DNA of 64,000 nucleotides from Pseudomonadota bacterium (GTDB taxonomy: Bacteria > Pseudomonadota > Alphaproteobacteria > Sphingomonadales > Sphingomonadaceae): the NCBI GenBank assembly GCA_021847605.1, contig JAJZQN010000005.1, forward strand, positions 79,677 through 143,676. The letters are read 5' to 3'. The position numbers and the translations under genes were made by a program. The notes beneath the pieces were generated by a model. That model was not told the origin of the DNA. It saw only the letters and a list, made by a program, of their open reading frames with translations, and did not search any database. Below, in pieces: positions 53,674 through 62,530 of the stretch (its first letter is position 1; each line of letters begins with the position of its first letter).

Positions 53674-55215
53674 TCAGCTTCCGCTAGGCTGGCCGGTCGA
53701 TGCGGCTGGCTGGTTGGCGGAGGGCGTGACCGGCGCGGTTTCGGGCGCGGCGTCGCCCGAATTGCCGAGCTTGCCGACCGTCGCCGGGCTGCCGTCGGTG
53801 GACGGATTGCGGGGACGGTCCCGCGCCTTGTCTCCGCTCTGGCTATCGCTGGCGGGGGCGTCATTCTTCTGGTCTTCGGCCGGAGCCTGCGCACCGGCGG
53901 CCAACTGGCCAGTGATGACCTTCATGCCGGCCTTCAGTTCGCCGCCAGTGATGACGGTGCGCGATCCGTCGCTGGCGCCCACAGTCACCTGAACCGCCTT
54001 GGGATTGCCGTCTTCGCCCACGACATAGACGGTCTGGCTGCTGCCGGCGCCGAAATTGACCTGTCGCGTGTTGCCGCGACGCATGCGGCCGGGGCCGGGC
54101 AGGACGCTGGTGATGCCGCCGCCCTGCGCCTGTGTGCTGGGCTTGAAACGCAGCGCGCTGTTGGGGACGAGCAGGACGTCATGCAATTCCTGCGTCACGA
54201 TGTCGGCGGTGGCCGTCATGCCGGGGCGCAGGGTTTCGTCCGCATTGTCGACCGACAGCACGGCGGTATAGGCGACGACCGTCCCCGACGAACTGCTGGT
54301 CGTGCTGCTGCTGGAAGAGGAGGACGAACTGCTCGACGAGCTGCTGTTCGATCCGACATTGACCCGCGTCACCTTCGCCGGGAAGGTGCGGCCGGGGAAG
54401 GCGTCGACGGCGAAATTGGCGGTCTGGCCTTCCTTCACCTGACCGACGTCCGCTTCGTCGACGGAAACTTCCACTTCCATCTGCGTCAGGTCTTCGGCCA
54501 GCGTGAAGAGAACCGGGGCGTTCAGCGATGCGGCGACGGTCTGGCCCGGTTCGATGTCGCGGGACAGGACGACGCCGTTCACGGGCGACACGATCTGCGC
54601 GATGGACAGGTTGGTCTGTGCCGTCGAAAGCTGAGCGCGCGACACATCGACCTGCGCCAGCGCCGATCGATAGGTAGCGAGCGCGGATTCATAATCGGCC
54701 CGCGCCGCGTCCATCTCCGTCTTGGCCGGCACGCGGCCACCCGACAGTTTGAAGACATTTTCCTGCCGGTCGAGCGTCGCCTTGGCAAGGGCAACCTGCG
54801 CCTGCGCCTGCGAAACGCTGGCCTGCGAGGCGGAAACCTGCGCCCTGTTCTGGTTCACCGTGTCGACCAGCCGCCTTGTGTCGAGTTCGGCCAGCTTCTG
54901 ACCCTTGGTCACGCGATCGTTCACGTCGACATAGACGGCCGTGATCTTGCCGGACTGTTCGGACCCGACATCCACCTGATTGATGGGCTTCAGGTTGCCG
55001 GTGGCCGATACGGTGACGGTCAGGTCCCCCTGACGCACCTCGCGGGTGGCATAATTGGGCTTGTCGTCGCCCGAAAAGCAGCGCGCCACCGCGAAGATGA
55101 GCAGCAGCAGGACGAGACCGATGGCGCAGCGTATGGCCCATTTGCGCCACGGCTTTTGCGGCCGGGCGCCCAGAAAATCGTCCAGATCCTTGTCGGTGGT
55201 GGCGTCATTGGTCAT
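53674..55215 (-). CDS. MacA-type periplasmic adaptor with a serine-rich insert
   Basis: A 513-aa membrane-fusion protein. One N-terminal anchor (WAIRCAIGLVLLLLIFAVAR), lipoyl-like halves (VSATGNLKPINQVDVGSEQSG and IVSPVNGVVLSRDIEPGQ), a coiled coil (AQVSASQASVSQAQAQVALA, about 120-190), and beta-barrel strands. Residues 291-310 contain 18 serines and two threonines. The C-terminal ~85 residues are low-complexity (PAEDQKNDAPASDSQSGD). Start MTNDATTDKD chosen; it overlaps the outer-membrane gene by 11 bases. Bridges the inner-membrane MacB parts and the outer-membrane factor. Confidence 0.93.
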   Translation of the reverse strand: MTNDATTDKDLDDFLGARPQKPWRKWAIRCAIGLVLLLLIFAVARCFSGDDKPNYATREVRQGDLTVTVSATGNLKPINQVDVGSEQSGKITAVYVDVNDRVTKGQKLAELDTRRLVDTVNQNRAQVSASQASVSQAQAQVALAKATLDRQENVFKLSGGRVPAKTEMDAARADYESALATYRSALAQVDVSRAQLSTAQTNLSIAQIVSPVNGVVLSRDIEPGQTVAASLNAPVLFTLAEDLTQMEVEVSVDEADVGQVKEGQTANFAVDAFPGRTFPAKVTRVNVGSNSSSSSSSSSSSSSSTTSSSSGTVVAYTAVLSVDNADETLRPGMTATADIVTQELHDVLLVPNSALRFKPSTQAQGGGITSVLPGPGRMRRGNTRQVNFGAGSSQTVYVVGEDGNPKAVQVTVGASDGSRTVITGGELKAGMKVITGQLAAGAQAPAEDQKNDAPASDSQSGDKARDRPRNPSTDGSPATVGKLGNSGDAAPETAPVTPSANQPAASTGQPSGS

Positions 55216-56677
55216 CGGGGCGGTTTTCCATATTCTGCCAGCCGCCACCCAGCGCATTATAGAGCTGGGCGATGGCCAGAACCTCGTCCGAACGGGCGGA
55301 GGCGAGGCTGTTGCGGGCGTTCAACAGGGTGGTTTCAGTGGTCGATAGCGTCTGAAAGTCGATCAGGCCGGCCTGATACTGGCTGCGCGCCATGATCGCG
55401 GCATTGTTCGACGCTTCATAGGCGGTGGCGAATTCCGTCTTGCGCGTGCGGGCGCTGGCGAGGGAGGCCATGCCATTTTCGACATCTTCCAGCGCGGTCA
55501 GCACGCTTTGCTTATAGGCGGCGAAGGCCGCGTCGGTCGCGGCCTTTTGCGATCGAACCTGCGATGCGAGCCGACCGCCGTCGAAAATCACCTGCGCGAC
55601 ATTGGCAAAGACCCCGCCGGTGATGAGGTCGAACATATTGCGGAAGGCGTTGGACGTGGTGCCAATATTGCCGCTGATGCCGAGCGAGGGGTAAAGCTGC
55701 GCCCGTGCCACGCCGATACGGGCGGTGGCGGCGGCCAGCGCGCGTTCGGCGCTGCGCACGTCCGGCCGCTGCCGCAATGTGTCGGCCGGTATGCCGGTGG
55801 CGATGTCGGTAGATGCGACGGGGATGGGCGCTGGCGTTTCCAGCGTCCTGGTCGCCTCGCCCGGTGCCTGTCCGGTCAGCACGGCAATGCGGTTCAGGCT
55901 GCCTTTCAGGCTGGCTTCAAGCTGCGGGATGCTGGCGTTGGTCTGTGCCAGCTGCGCCTTGGCCTGCTGCTCGTCGAGCGAGGAGACGAGGCCGGCCTGC
56001 AAGCGCCAGTCGGCGATCTTGTAATTATCCTGCTGCACCGCCTGCGTTTCGCGGGCGATGCGCAGTTGCTCCTGCGCCAGACGGGCCTGAACATAGTTGG
56101 TGACGAGTTCGGATATGACCGTCATCCGCACGGTGGCGAGGTCATATCCCGACGCGGCAAGATCGGCTCGGGCCGCCTCTCTGCTGCGCGACAATTCGCC
56201 GAACAGGTCGATTTGCCAGCTTGCATTGGCGCCCAGCGAATAGGTGCTGGACCAGTTGCTGGCGCCGGTGCTGATGACGTTGCCGCTGTCGTCGACACGG
56301 GTGCCGCCAGCCTGATTGCGGTAGTTTTTGCCGCCGCTGCCCGATCCGTTGATCTGGGGCAGGAAAGCGGCGTTCGCCTGACGCAGGCTTTCGCGGGCCT
56401 GCCGCAGGCGGGCCTGCGCCTGAACGATGTCGAGGTTGCTGGCGACGGCCTGTTCGATCAGCGCGGACAAAGCGGGGTCATCCAGCCGCGTCCACCAACT
56501 GGCCAATTCCGTCTGCGACGCGGCGGTCCCGGCATCCGCGCTATAGGCAGCGGGCAGACCCAAAGCCGCGCTCTGAGGGGCATGATAATCCGGCCCGGCG
56601 GCGCAGGCGGACAGGCTCAACGCCGTCCCTGCAATCCATACTATGCGATAACGCACCTTTTCCTTGCACTCCGTCAT
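55205..56677 (-). CDS. Outer-membrane efflux factor, NodT/OprM-type lipoprotein
   Basis: A 490-aa TolC-like channel. The lipobox LSLSACAAG (Cys about 22) marks a lipidated outer-membrane protein; LSALIEQAVASNLDIVQAQA with LRQARESLR and the matching second repeat RPDVRSAERALAAATARIGV are OEP family repeats. First gene of the four-gene efflux operon and divergent from fabD; the promoter lies in 56678-56837. Start MTECKEKVRY at 56677 gives a proper lipoprotein signal; the frame open to 56767 does not. Confidence 0.93.
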   Translation of the reverse strand: MTECKEKVRYRIVWIAGTALSLSACAAGPDYHAPQSAALGLPAAYSADAGTAASQTELASWWTRLDDPALSALIEQAVASNLDIVQAQARLRQARESLRQANAAFLPQINGSGSGGKNYRNQAGGTRVDDSGNVISTGASNWSSTYSLGANASWQIDLFGELSRSREAARADLAASGYDLATVRMTVISELVTNYVQARLAQEQLRIARETQAVQQDNYKIADWRLQAGLVSSLDEQQAKAQLAQTNASIPQLEASLKGSLNRIAVLTGQAPGEATRTLETPAPIPVASTDIATGIPADTLRQRPDVRSAERALAAATARIGVARAQLYPSLGISGNIGTTSNAFRNMFDLITGGVFANVAQVIFDGGRLASQVRSQKAATDAAFAAYKQSVLTALEDVENGMASLASARTRKTEFATAYEASNNAAIMARSQYQAGLIDFQTLSTTETTLLNARNSLASARSDEVLAIAQLYNALGGGWQNMENRPDDQ

Positions 56678-56837
56678 CGTTAAAGGGGCGGCCACACTTT
56701 CCCCCGAAAGGGAGGGAGAGGCGAACATTACCTGACTGCCGCAGGGACATGTACGGCTCAACGACATTTATGTCTCAAAGTGTAACGGTCTTGAATTTTC
56801 GCGCTTTTTGAAGGGCGCATTCGTTAGAGGTGATAGG

Positions 56838-57773
56838 ATGCGGGCATTTATCTTTCCGGGACAGGGCAGCCAGTCGGTTGGCATGGGCAAGGCACTGGCC
56901 GAGGCAAGCCCGGCCGCAAAGGAGCTGTTTCAGGAGGTCGATGACGCCCTGTCGCAGCATTTGTTCCGCATCATGGTGGAAGGGCCGGAAAGCGACCTGA
57001 CCCTCACCGAAAATGCGCAGCCCGCGATCATGGCGAACGCCATCGCCACGCTGCGCGTGATGCAGAAGGAAGGCGGCTTCAGTCTGGCCGATAAGGGCGA
57101 TTATGTCGCCGGTCACAGCCTTGGCGAATATAGCGCGCTGTGCGCCGTCGGGGCGTTCGACATCGCCACCACCGCGCGTCTGCTGAAACTACGCGGTCAG
57201 GCGATGCAGGCCGCCGTTCCGGTGGGTGAGGGCGCGATGGCCGCTCTGCTGGGCGCAGACATTGAAAAGGCGCAGGCACTGGCCGATGCTGCGGCGGAAG
57301 GCGAAGTCTGCACCGTGGCGAACGACAATGACCCGTCGCAGGTCGTGATTTCGGGCCATCGCGGCGCCATTGAGCGTGCGGTTGCGATGGTGAAGGACCA
57401 TGGCATCAAGCGCGGCGTATTGTTGCCGGTATCGGCGCCCTTCCACTGTCCACTGATGCAGCCCGCCGCCGATGCTATGGAAGAGGCTCTGGCCAAGGCC
57501 GCGATCAGTGCGCCCTTGCTGCCGGTCTATGCCAATGTGCTGGCCGCGCCGATCGCGGACCCCGAAGAGATCAAGGCGCGTCTGGTCGAGCAGGTGACGG
57601 GTCGCGTGCGCTGGCGCGAATCCGTCGCGGCCATGTGGGACGCGGGCGTGACCGAATTCGTCGAACTGGGCGGCAAGGTGCTTGGCCCCATGGTCAAACG
57701 CATCGCCCCCGATGCGACCGTGCGCAGCATCGTGACGATGGACGACATCGAAGCCGCGCTGGCGGGGTTTTAG
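56838..57773 (+). CDS. fabD: Malonyl-CoA:ACP transacylase
   Basis: A 311-aa cytoplasmic enzyme loading malonate on acyl-carrier protein. FIFPGQGSQSVGMGKALAEA is the N-terminal motif; YVAGHSLGEYSALCAVGAF holds the GHSLGEY nucleophile Ser; VANDNDPSQVVISGHRGAIE and VSAPFHCPLMQPAAD the catalytic His. Start at 56838 has GAGGTG upstream. In many bacteria fabG follows; here a GxxExxY gene with inverted-repeat ends is placed between. Confidence 0.96.
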   Translation: MRAFIFPGQGSQSVGMGKALAEASPAAKELFQEVDDALSQHLFRIMVEGPESDLTLTENAQPAIMANAIATLRVMQKEGGFSLADKGDYVAGHSLGEYSALCAVGAFDIATTARLLKLRGQAMQAAVPVGEGAMAALLGADIEKAQALADAAAEGEVCTVANDNDPSQVVISGHRGAIERAVAMVKDHGIKRGVLLPVSAPFHCPLMQPAADAMEEALAKAAISAPLLPVYANVLAAPIADPEEIKARLVEQVTGRVRWRESVAAMWDAGVTEFVELGGKVLGPMVKRIAPDATVRSIVTMDDIEAALAGF

Positions 57774-57780
57774 AAAGTTT

Positions 57781-57807
57781 CGCGCAGAGGCGCAGAGAAC
57801 GCGGAGG
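57781..57807. repeat. Left inverted repeat of the GxxExxY cassette
   Basis: CGCGCAGAGGCGCAGAGAAC and then GCGGAGG; matches the inverted sequence at 58194-58220 at 24 of 27 positions. It starts 8 bases after the fabD stop. Confidence 0.82.
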
Positions 57808-57811
57808 GTTC

Positions 57812-58225
57812 GTGAAGCCGATCGACGACATCACAAGGGATGTGATCGGTGTGGCGATGAACATCCATAGGGAGCTTGGCCCAGGCTTGCTGGAAAGCGT
57901 CTATGAAGCGATTCTTGCGGGGAAGCTGATCAAGATGGGTTATAAGGTCGACCGGCAAAAGCCGGTCGATATCCATTTTGAAGACCTGCACATCGAATCC
58001 GCATTTCGGGTCGACATATTGGTGGATGACCGGTTGGTTGTAGAAGTTAAGTCTGTCGATCAGATTCATAAGGTACATGCTAAACAGCTTTTGACCTATT
58101 TGCGTCTTATGCATCAGCCAGTCGGCCTGATCCTCAATTTCAATGGTGAGACGATGAGGGAGGGCATCGGCCGCCTCGTCAACAACCATTCTGACTCTGC
58201 GTCCTCTGCGCCTCTGCGCGATTAA
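57812..58225 (+). CDS. GxxExxY-family protein (PD-(D/E)XK nuclease-like)
   Basis: A 137-aa protein. NIHRELGPGLLESVYEAILA contains the GxxExxY pattern that names the family; FRVDILVDDRLVVEVKSVDQ gives the D...E-x-K core of the PD-(D/E)XK fold; HAKQLLTYLRLMHQPVGLIL and NFNG close it. GTG start at 57812, RBS GGAGGG. The last residues (SASSAPLRD) are encoded by the right inverted repeat. Family function is unknown; it is often found as an orphan surrounded by similar GCGCAGAG repeats. It does not belong to fatty-acid synthesis. Confidence 0.88.
   Translation: MKPIDDITRDVIGVAMNIHRELGPGLLESVYEAILAGKLIKMGYKVDRQKPVDIHFEDLHIESAFRVDILVDDRLVVEVKSVDQIHKVHAKQLLTYLRLMHQPVGLILNFNGETMREGIGRLVNNHSDSASSAPLRD
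58194..58220. repeat. Right inverted repeat of the GxxExxY cassette
   Basis: ACTCTGCGTCCTCTGCGCCT then CTGCGCG, inverted relative to 57781-57807. It overlaps the 3' end of the GxxExxY gene and lies 25 bases before fabG. Confidence 0.82.
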
Positions 58226-58245
58226 AATATAATGGAGTGAATAAT

Positions 58246-58986
58246 ATGTTCGACCTTACGGGAATGACCGCGCTGGTGACGGGCGCTTCGGGTGGTATCG
58301 GTTCTTCGATCGCCAAATCGCTGGCGGCGCAGGGCGCCACGCTGGCGCTGTCGGGCAGCAATGAGGAAAAGCTCAAAGCCTTCGCCGCCGAACTGGGCGG
58401 GGACCATAAGACTATCGTGTGCAACCTCAGCGATCCGGCCTCGGTCGATGCGCTGGTGCCGCAGGCGGTCGAAGCGCTGGGTGGCAAGGTCGACATTCTC
58501 GTCAACAATGCCGGCATCACTCGCGACAACCTGATCCTGCGAATGAAGGATGAGGAATGGTCGCAGGTCATTCAGGTCAATCTGGAAGCTGCCTTCCGCC
58601 TCGTCCGCGCGGCTGCCAAGCCGATGATGAAGGCGCGCTTTGGCCGCATCATCTCGATCACGTCGGTCGTGGGCGTTACCGGCAATCCGGGTCAGGCCAA
58701 TTATTGCGCGTCGAAGGCGGGCATCATCGGCATGTCCAAGTCGCTGGGGCAGGAACTGGCCAGCCGTGGCATCACCGTCAATTGCGTGGCGCCCGGCTTC
58801 ATTCGTTCGGCCATGACCGATGCGCTCAATGACACGCAGAAGGGCGCAATCCTGACCAAGATTCCGGCCGGCGATCTGGGCAGCGGCGACGACATCGGCG
58901 CGGCGGTCGTCTATCTGGCGAGCAAGGAAGCTGGTTACGTCACCGGCCAGACGCTGCACGTCAATGGCGGCATGGCGATGATCTGA
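58246..58986 (+). CDS. fabG: 3-oxoacyl-ACP reductase
   Basis: A 246-aa SDR. ALVTGASGGIGSSIAKSLAA is the NADP loop; ILVNNAGITRDNLILRMKDE and SITSVVGVTGNPGQANYCAS-K with the Ser-Tyr-Lys triad; VNCVAPGFIRSAMTDALND and HVNGGMAMI end. It reduces 3-ketoacyl-ACP in fatty-acid synthesis. GGAG lies 8 bases upstream of the start at 58246. No acpP follows; glutaminase is next. Confidence 0.95.
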   Translation: MFDLTGMTALVTGASGGIGSSIAKSLAAQGATLALSGSNEEKLKAFAAELGGDHKTIVCNLSDPASVDALVPQAVEALGGKVDILVNNAGITRDNLILRMKDEEWSQVIQVNLEAAFRLVRAAAKPMMKARFGRIISITSVVGVTGNPGQANYCASKAGIIGMSKSLGQELASRGITVNCVAPGFIRSAMTDALNDTQKGAILTKIPAGDLGSGDDIGAAVVYLASKEAGYVTGQTLHVNGGMAMI

Positions 58987-59093
58987 TAGAGGTGGCGCCC
59001 TTTGCCAATCGGCGGGGCGCCCCTTATGTTCCCTGTCGCCGTTATGCGTAGGGCGTAACGGCGAAGAACGCCTTTCTTCCAAGGCTTTGCGCC

Positions 59094-60038
59094 ATGACCA
59101 TCGACCTGACCGATCTGATCACCGAAATCACCGCTGCGATGGCGGAGGCGGAGGATCGCGGTCGGGTCGCGACCTATATTCCCGAACTGGCGAAGGTCGA
59201 CCCCGCGCAATTCGGCATCGCCATCGCGACGGCGGATGGTCGGGTGCTGACCGGCGGGGACGCCGAAACAGGATTTTCGATCCAGTCCATTTCCAAGGTG
59301 TTCGCGCTGACGCTGGCGCTGGGCAAGGTGGGCGATCAGCTATGGGATCGGGTCGGGCGAGAGCCGTCCGGCAACGCCTTCAACTCCATCACTCAGTTGG
59401 AGCATGAGCAGGGCATTCCCCGCAATCCGTTCATCAACGCAGGCGCCATCGTGGTCGCCGACGTCAATCTGGGCGGGCATCAACCACGTGTCGCGATCGG
59501 CGAGATGCTGCGGTTCGTGCGCTATCTGGCCGGCGACGATGCCATTGCCATCAACGAAGCGGTGGCGACTTCGGAAACGGCCACCGGCTTTCGCAACATG
59601 GCGCTCGCCAATTATATGCGCGCCTTCAACAATGTGCATCATCCCGTCGATCTGGTGCTGGGCAGCTATTTTCATCAATGCGCGATCGAGATGAGTTGCC
59701 GTCAACTGGCGCTCGCTGGTCGCTATCTGATGATGGATGGGCGGCATCCGGGCGGGGGCAGGGTCGTGTCGCCGCGTCGGGCGCGCCGTATCAATGCGCT
59801 GATGCTGACCTGTGGCCATTATGATGCGTCGGGGGACTTCGCCTTTCGCGTCGGCATACCCGGCAAGTCGGGGGTGGGCGGCGGCATATTGGCGATCGTG
59901 CCGGGCCGTGCCTCCATCGCGGTCTGGTCGCCGGGCCTGAATGCCAGCGGCAACAGCGCACTTGGCACCGCTGCGCTGGAACATCTGGCCCGGCGTACGG
60001 GATGGTCGGTATTCAGTCCGCCCGAAGACGCGGGCTAA
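59094..60038 (+). CDS. glsA: Glutaminase
   Basis: A 314-aa serine-dependent glutaminase of the GlsA/YbaS family, releasing ammonia from glutamine. [20 protein letters not shown], then [20 protein letters not shown] (Ser-x2-Lys catalytic pair), [13 protein letters not shown], and [20 protein letters not shown] and [13 protein letters not shown] are the family's blocks. Monocistronic; ends tail-to-tail with the antiporter gene without any gap. Confidence 0.95.
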   Translation: MTIDLTDLITEITAAMAEAEDRGRVATYIPELAKVDPAQFGIAIATADGRVLTGGDAETGFSIQSISKVFALTLALGKVGDQLWDRVGREPSGNAFNSITQLEHEQGIPRNPFINAGAIVVADVNLGGHQPRVAIGEMLRFVRYLAGDDAIAINEAVATSETATGFRNMALANYMRAFNNVHHPVDLVLGSYFHQCAIEMSCRQLALAGRYLMMDGRHPGGGRVVSPRRARRINALMLTCGHYDASGDFAFRVGIPGKSGVGGGILAIVPGRASIAVWSPGLNASGNSALGTAALEHLARRTGWSVFSPPEDAG

Positions 60039-61823
60039 TCATCCGATCTCGTCGGCGCGCAGGCGGCGCAGTTTCGGCGCGGTCGCCATCTGCGCCTCAT
60101 CCTTGATCCCGACACGCAAATCTTCGCGCATCTGGTGGATCGACGCGATCACCGGTCCCATCGCGACGCCCAGATCGACCAGAGCCGTCTCCGCCAGTTG
60201 CAGCGAGCTTTCCAGCGTTTCGGGCACGGCATCGCTGGCGCCAGCCTTGTAAAGCTGTGCCGCGTGATGCGTGTCACGGGCGCGGGCGATGATCGGCAGG
60301 TCGGGCACCCACCCGCGCACACGCTTCGTCACGCGCACGGACAGCACCGGATCGTCCATGGTCAGGATGAGCGCCCGGGCATGGCCCAACCGCAGCCGGT
60401 CCAGCATCTCCGCGCGCGATACGTCGCCGAACAGGATGGGATAGCCGTGACGACGCGCCTCGGCGACGACATCGGGGTCTGATTCCACGATGATGAAACG
60501 CTGCTTATGGGTTTTGAGCAGGTCGCACACCATGCGTCCCACCCGGCCGAAGCCGATGATGACGGCCGCCGCTTCGGTCTGTTCCGGTTCGGTTTCGACG
60601 CGCTCTTCACCCATCGCCATTTCGACGCGCCGTGCAATGTCATGGCCGATACGGGCCAGCAGCGGCGTGATGGTCAGGCCGATGGCGGTCACGATCTGCC
60701 AGAAGGCTGCGGTGGAGGGCAGGATGAGCTGGGCCGCCGCAGCGGCCGACAGCACGATCAGGGTGGTTTCCGACGGGCTGGACATCAGCACGCCGACTTC
60801 CAGCGCAACGCCCTTGCGCACGCCCGAGATGTAGAGAAGCGCCGCCGTCACCAGCGTCTTAGCCAGTACGACGCCGACCACCGCCAGCATCAGTGTGGGC
60901 CAGTTGGCAAGGATGACCCGAATGTCGAGGCTCATGCCCACGGTGATCAGGAATACGCCCAGCGCCAGCCCCTTGAACGGGGCGGTCATCACCTCGACTT
61001 CGCTATGATAGTCGGTTTCCGCGATCAGGATGCCGGCCAGCAGCGCGCCGACGATGGGCGAAAGTCCTGCGATCGAGGTGGCGAGGCTGGAAATGATGAC
61101 GACCAGCAGACTGGCGGCCAGAAAGACTTCGGGGCTTTTGGTGCGCGCCGCCTGACTGAAGATGGGCGGCAGGGCGAGTCGCCCCAGCACCAGCATGACC
61201 GCGATGGTAATGCCGCCCTTCAGCAGCGTGGTGGCCATCTCATTCCATGCACCCTCCGGGCTGGCAGCGACGGACGGCGCCAGCGCACCCAGCATGAAGA
61301 TGATGGGGACGAGGGCCAGATCCTCGAACAACAGCATGGAAAAGGCGGAACGGCCGACGGCGCTTTGGGTGCCGACCATCGGCAACACGACGGCGGTGGA
61401 CGACAGCGCCAGCGCCAGTCCCAGCCCAATGGCGCCAGCGGATGGTTGACCCAACAGATAAAGACCGGCCGCGATCAGCAGGCCGCTGCCGATCAGTTCG
61501 GCCGCACCCACGCCGAATACCTGTGCGCGCATGCTCCATAATCGGCGAAAACTCAGTTCCAGTCCGATGGAAAAGAGCAATAATATGACGCCCAGTTCCG
61601 CAAATGGCTCGATCGCCTCGCGGTTGGAAATGGTGATATGATAGAGCCAGGGATATTGACCGACCAGTGAACCAAGGCCGGCCGGACCGACTGCCAGTCC
61701 CACCAGAATGAAGCCGATCACCGGGCTGATACGGAAACGCGCAAATCCGGGAATGACGAGGCCCGCGGCCCCCAAGATCACGAGGGAGTCACTAAAGCTC
61801 TGAGGATTGATTGCGCCGGCCAT
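60039..61823 (-). CDS. CPA2-type cation/proton antiporter with RCK domain (KefB-like)
   Basis: A 594-aa inner-membrane protein. About 12-13 hydrophobic helices (from LVILGAAGLVIPGFARF to ~420), including ALSSTAVVLPMVG and LLFEDLALVPIIFML (acidic cation site) and GLALGVFLITVGMSLD. A cytoplasmic TrkA-N domain starts AAVIIGFGRVGRMVCDLLKT and contains ILFGDVSRAEMLDRLRLGHA. Likely K+(or Na+)/H+ exchange, gated by nucleotide or glutathione adducts. A ~50-residue tail follows. Divergent from tRNA-Leu upstream. Confidence 0.92.
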   Translation of the reverse strand: MAGAINPQSFSDSLVILGAAGLVIPGFARFRISPVIGFILVGLAVGPAGLGSLVGQYPWLYHITISNREAIEPFAELGVILLLFSIGLELSFRRLWSMRAQVFGVGAAELIGSGLLIAAGLYLLGQPSAGAIGLGLALALSSTAVVLPMVGTQSAVGRSAFSMLLFEDLALVPIIFMLGALAPSVAASPEGAWNEMATTLLKGGITIAVMLVLGRLALPPIFSQAARTKSPEVFLAASLLVVIISSLATSIAGLSPIVGALLAGILIAETDYHSEVEVMTAPFKGLALGVFLITVGMSLDIRVILANWPTLMLAVVGVVLAKTLVTAALLYISGVRKGVALEVGVLMSSPSETTLIVLSAAAAAQLILPSTAAFWQIVTAIGLTITPLLARIGHDIARRVEMAMGEERVETEPEQTEAAAVIIGFGRVGRMVCDLLKTHKQRFIIVESDPDVVAEARRHGYPILFGDVSRAEMLDRLRLGHARALILTMDDPVLSVRVTKRVRGWVPDLPIIARARDTHHAAQLYKAGASDAVPETLESSLQLAETALVDLGVAMGPVIASIHQMREDLRVGIKDEAQMATAPKLRRLRADEIG

Positions 61824-61904
61824 GCCCCATCATTGCGACTGCTGGGCGCAATTACTACCCCTTTGGTCGGAAAAAGGGGGAAATGACGAGAAGTGTCAGG
61901 ATTT

Positions 61905-61990
61905 TGGTGCGGACGGCGGGACTTGAACCCGCATTTCCAGGGGAAGGCGGATTTTAAGTCCGCTGCGTCTACCGATTTCGCCACGTCCGC
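61905..61990 (-). tRNA. tRNA-Leu (anticodon UAA)
   Basis: An 86-base type II tRNA with encoded CCA on the minus strand. Acceptor GCGGACG pairs with CGTCCGC; the anticodon stem GCGGA/TCCGC closes CTTAAAA, anticodon TAA (UAA). Long variable arm present. Second Leu tRNA of the window (other at 19948). Confidence 0.95.
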
Positions 61991-62079
61991 TTGATGCCCT
62001 GTCGGGCTGCCACCCGTCATCGGGCGATGTCACCCCTGACGGCAGGAGCGGGACAGGTCAAGCAAAGAGAAGAGAGCGA

Positions 62080-62364
62080 TTAATCCTTGTCGTTCAATCG
62101 CTCGCGCATTTCCTTGCCTGGCTTGAAATAGGGGACGCGCTTGGCCGAGACGGGTACCTGTTCGCCGGTGCGGGGATTACGCCCGGTACGGGCATCGCGG
62201 CCGCGCGTGGTGAAGGCGCCAAAGCCGCGCAGCTCGACGCGGCCACCCGATGCAAGACGATCCGTGATCTCCCGAAAGAAAAGATCGACGATCTTCTCGA
62301 CTTCCTGAAGGTTGAGCCCCGGATTTTCCTCGGCCAGCTTTTGGATCAGTTCTGAACGGATCAT
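62080..62364 (-). CDS. ihfB: Integration host factor subunit beta
   Basis: A 94-aa DNA-bending protein of the HU/IHF family. [20 protein letters not shown] at the start, [20 protein letters not shown] and [20 protein letters not shown] (beta arm with the intercalating Pro) and [14 protein letters not shown]-beta rather than HU is indicated by VELRGFGxF and RxGRNP. It lies downstream of rpsA on the same strand, the conserved rpsA-ihfB order. Confidence 0.95.
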   Translation of the reverse strand: MIRSELIQKLAEENPGLNLQEVEKIVDLFFREITDRLASGGRVELRGFGAFTTRGRDARTGRNPRTGEQVPVSAKRVPYFKPGKEMRERLNDKD

Positions 62365-62476
62365 AGCTATTCCGGTGCCCTCTCAATAGTGCCTGTCGTC
62401 TTTCATAGAGAATCTGAAAGCCGTTGACAATCGGGGCCGAAAAACTTCGTTTCGCTCGTATAATTAACCAAGAAAA

Positions 62477-62504
62477 ACCCGCCGGAACCGGAGTTCCGAC
62501 GGGT
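62477..62504 (-). terminator. Intrinsic terminator of rpsA
   Basis: ACCCGCCGGAA and TTCCGACGGGT form a stem with one mismatch; the minus strand continues TTTTTCTTGG. It lies 27 bases beyond the rpsA stop. Confidence 0.85.
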
Positions 62505-62530
62505 CTTTTCCTTGGATAAGGGCGAAAGGC

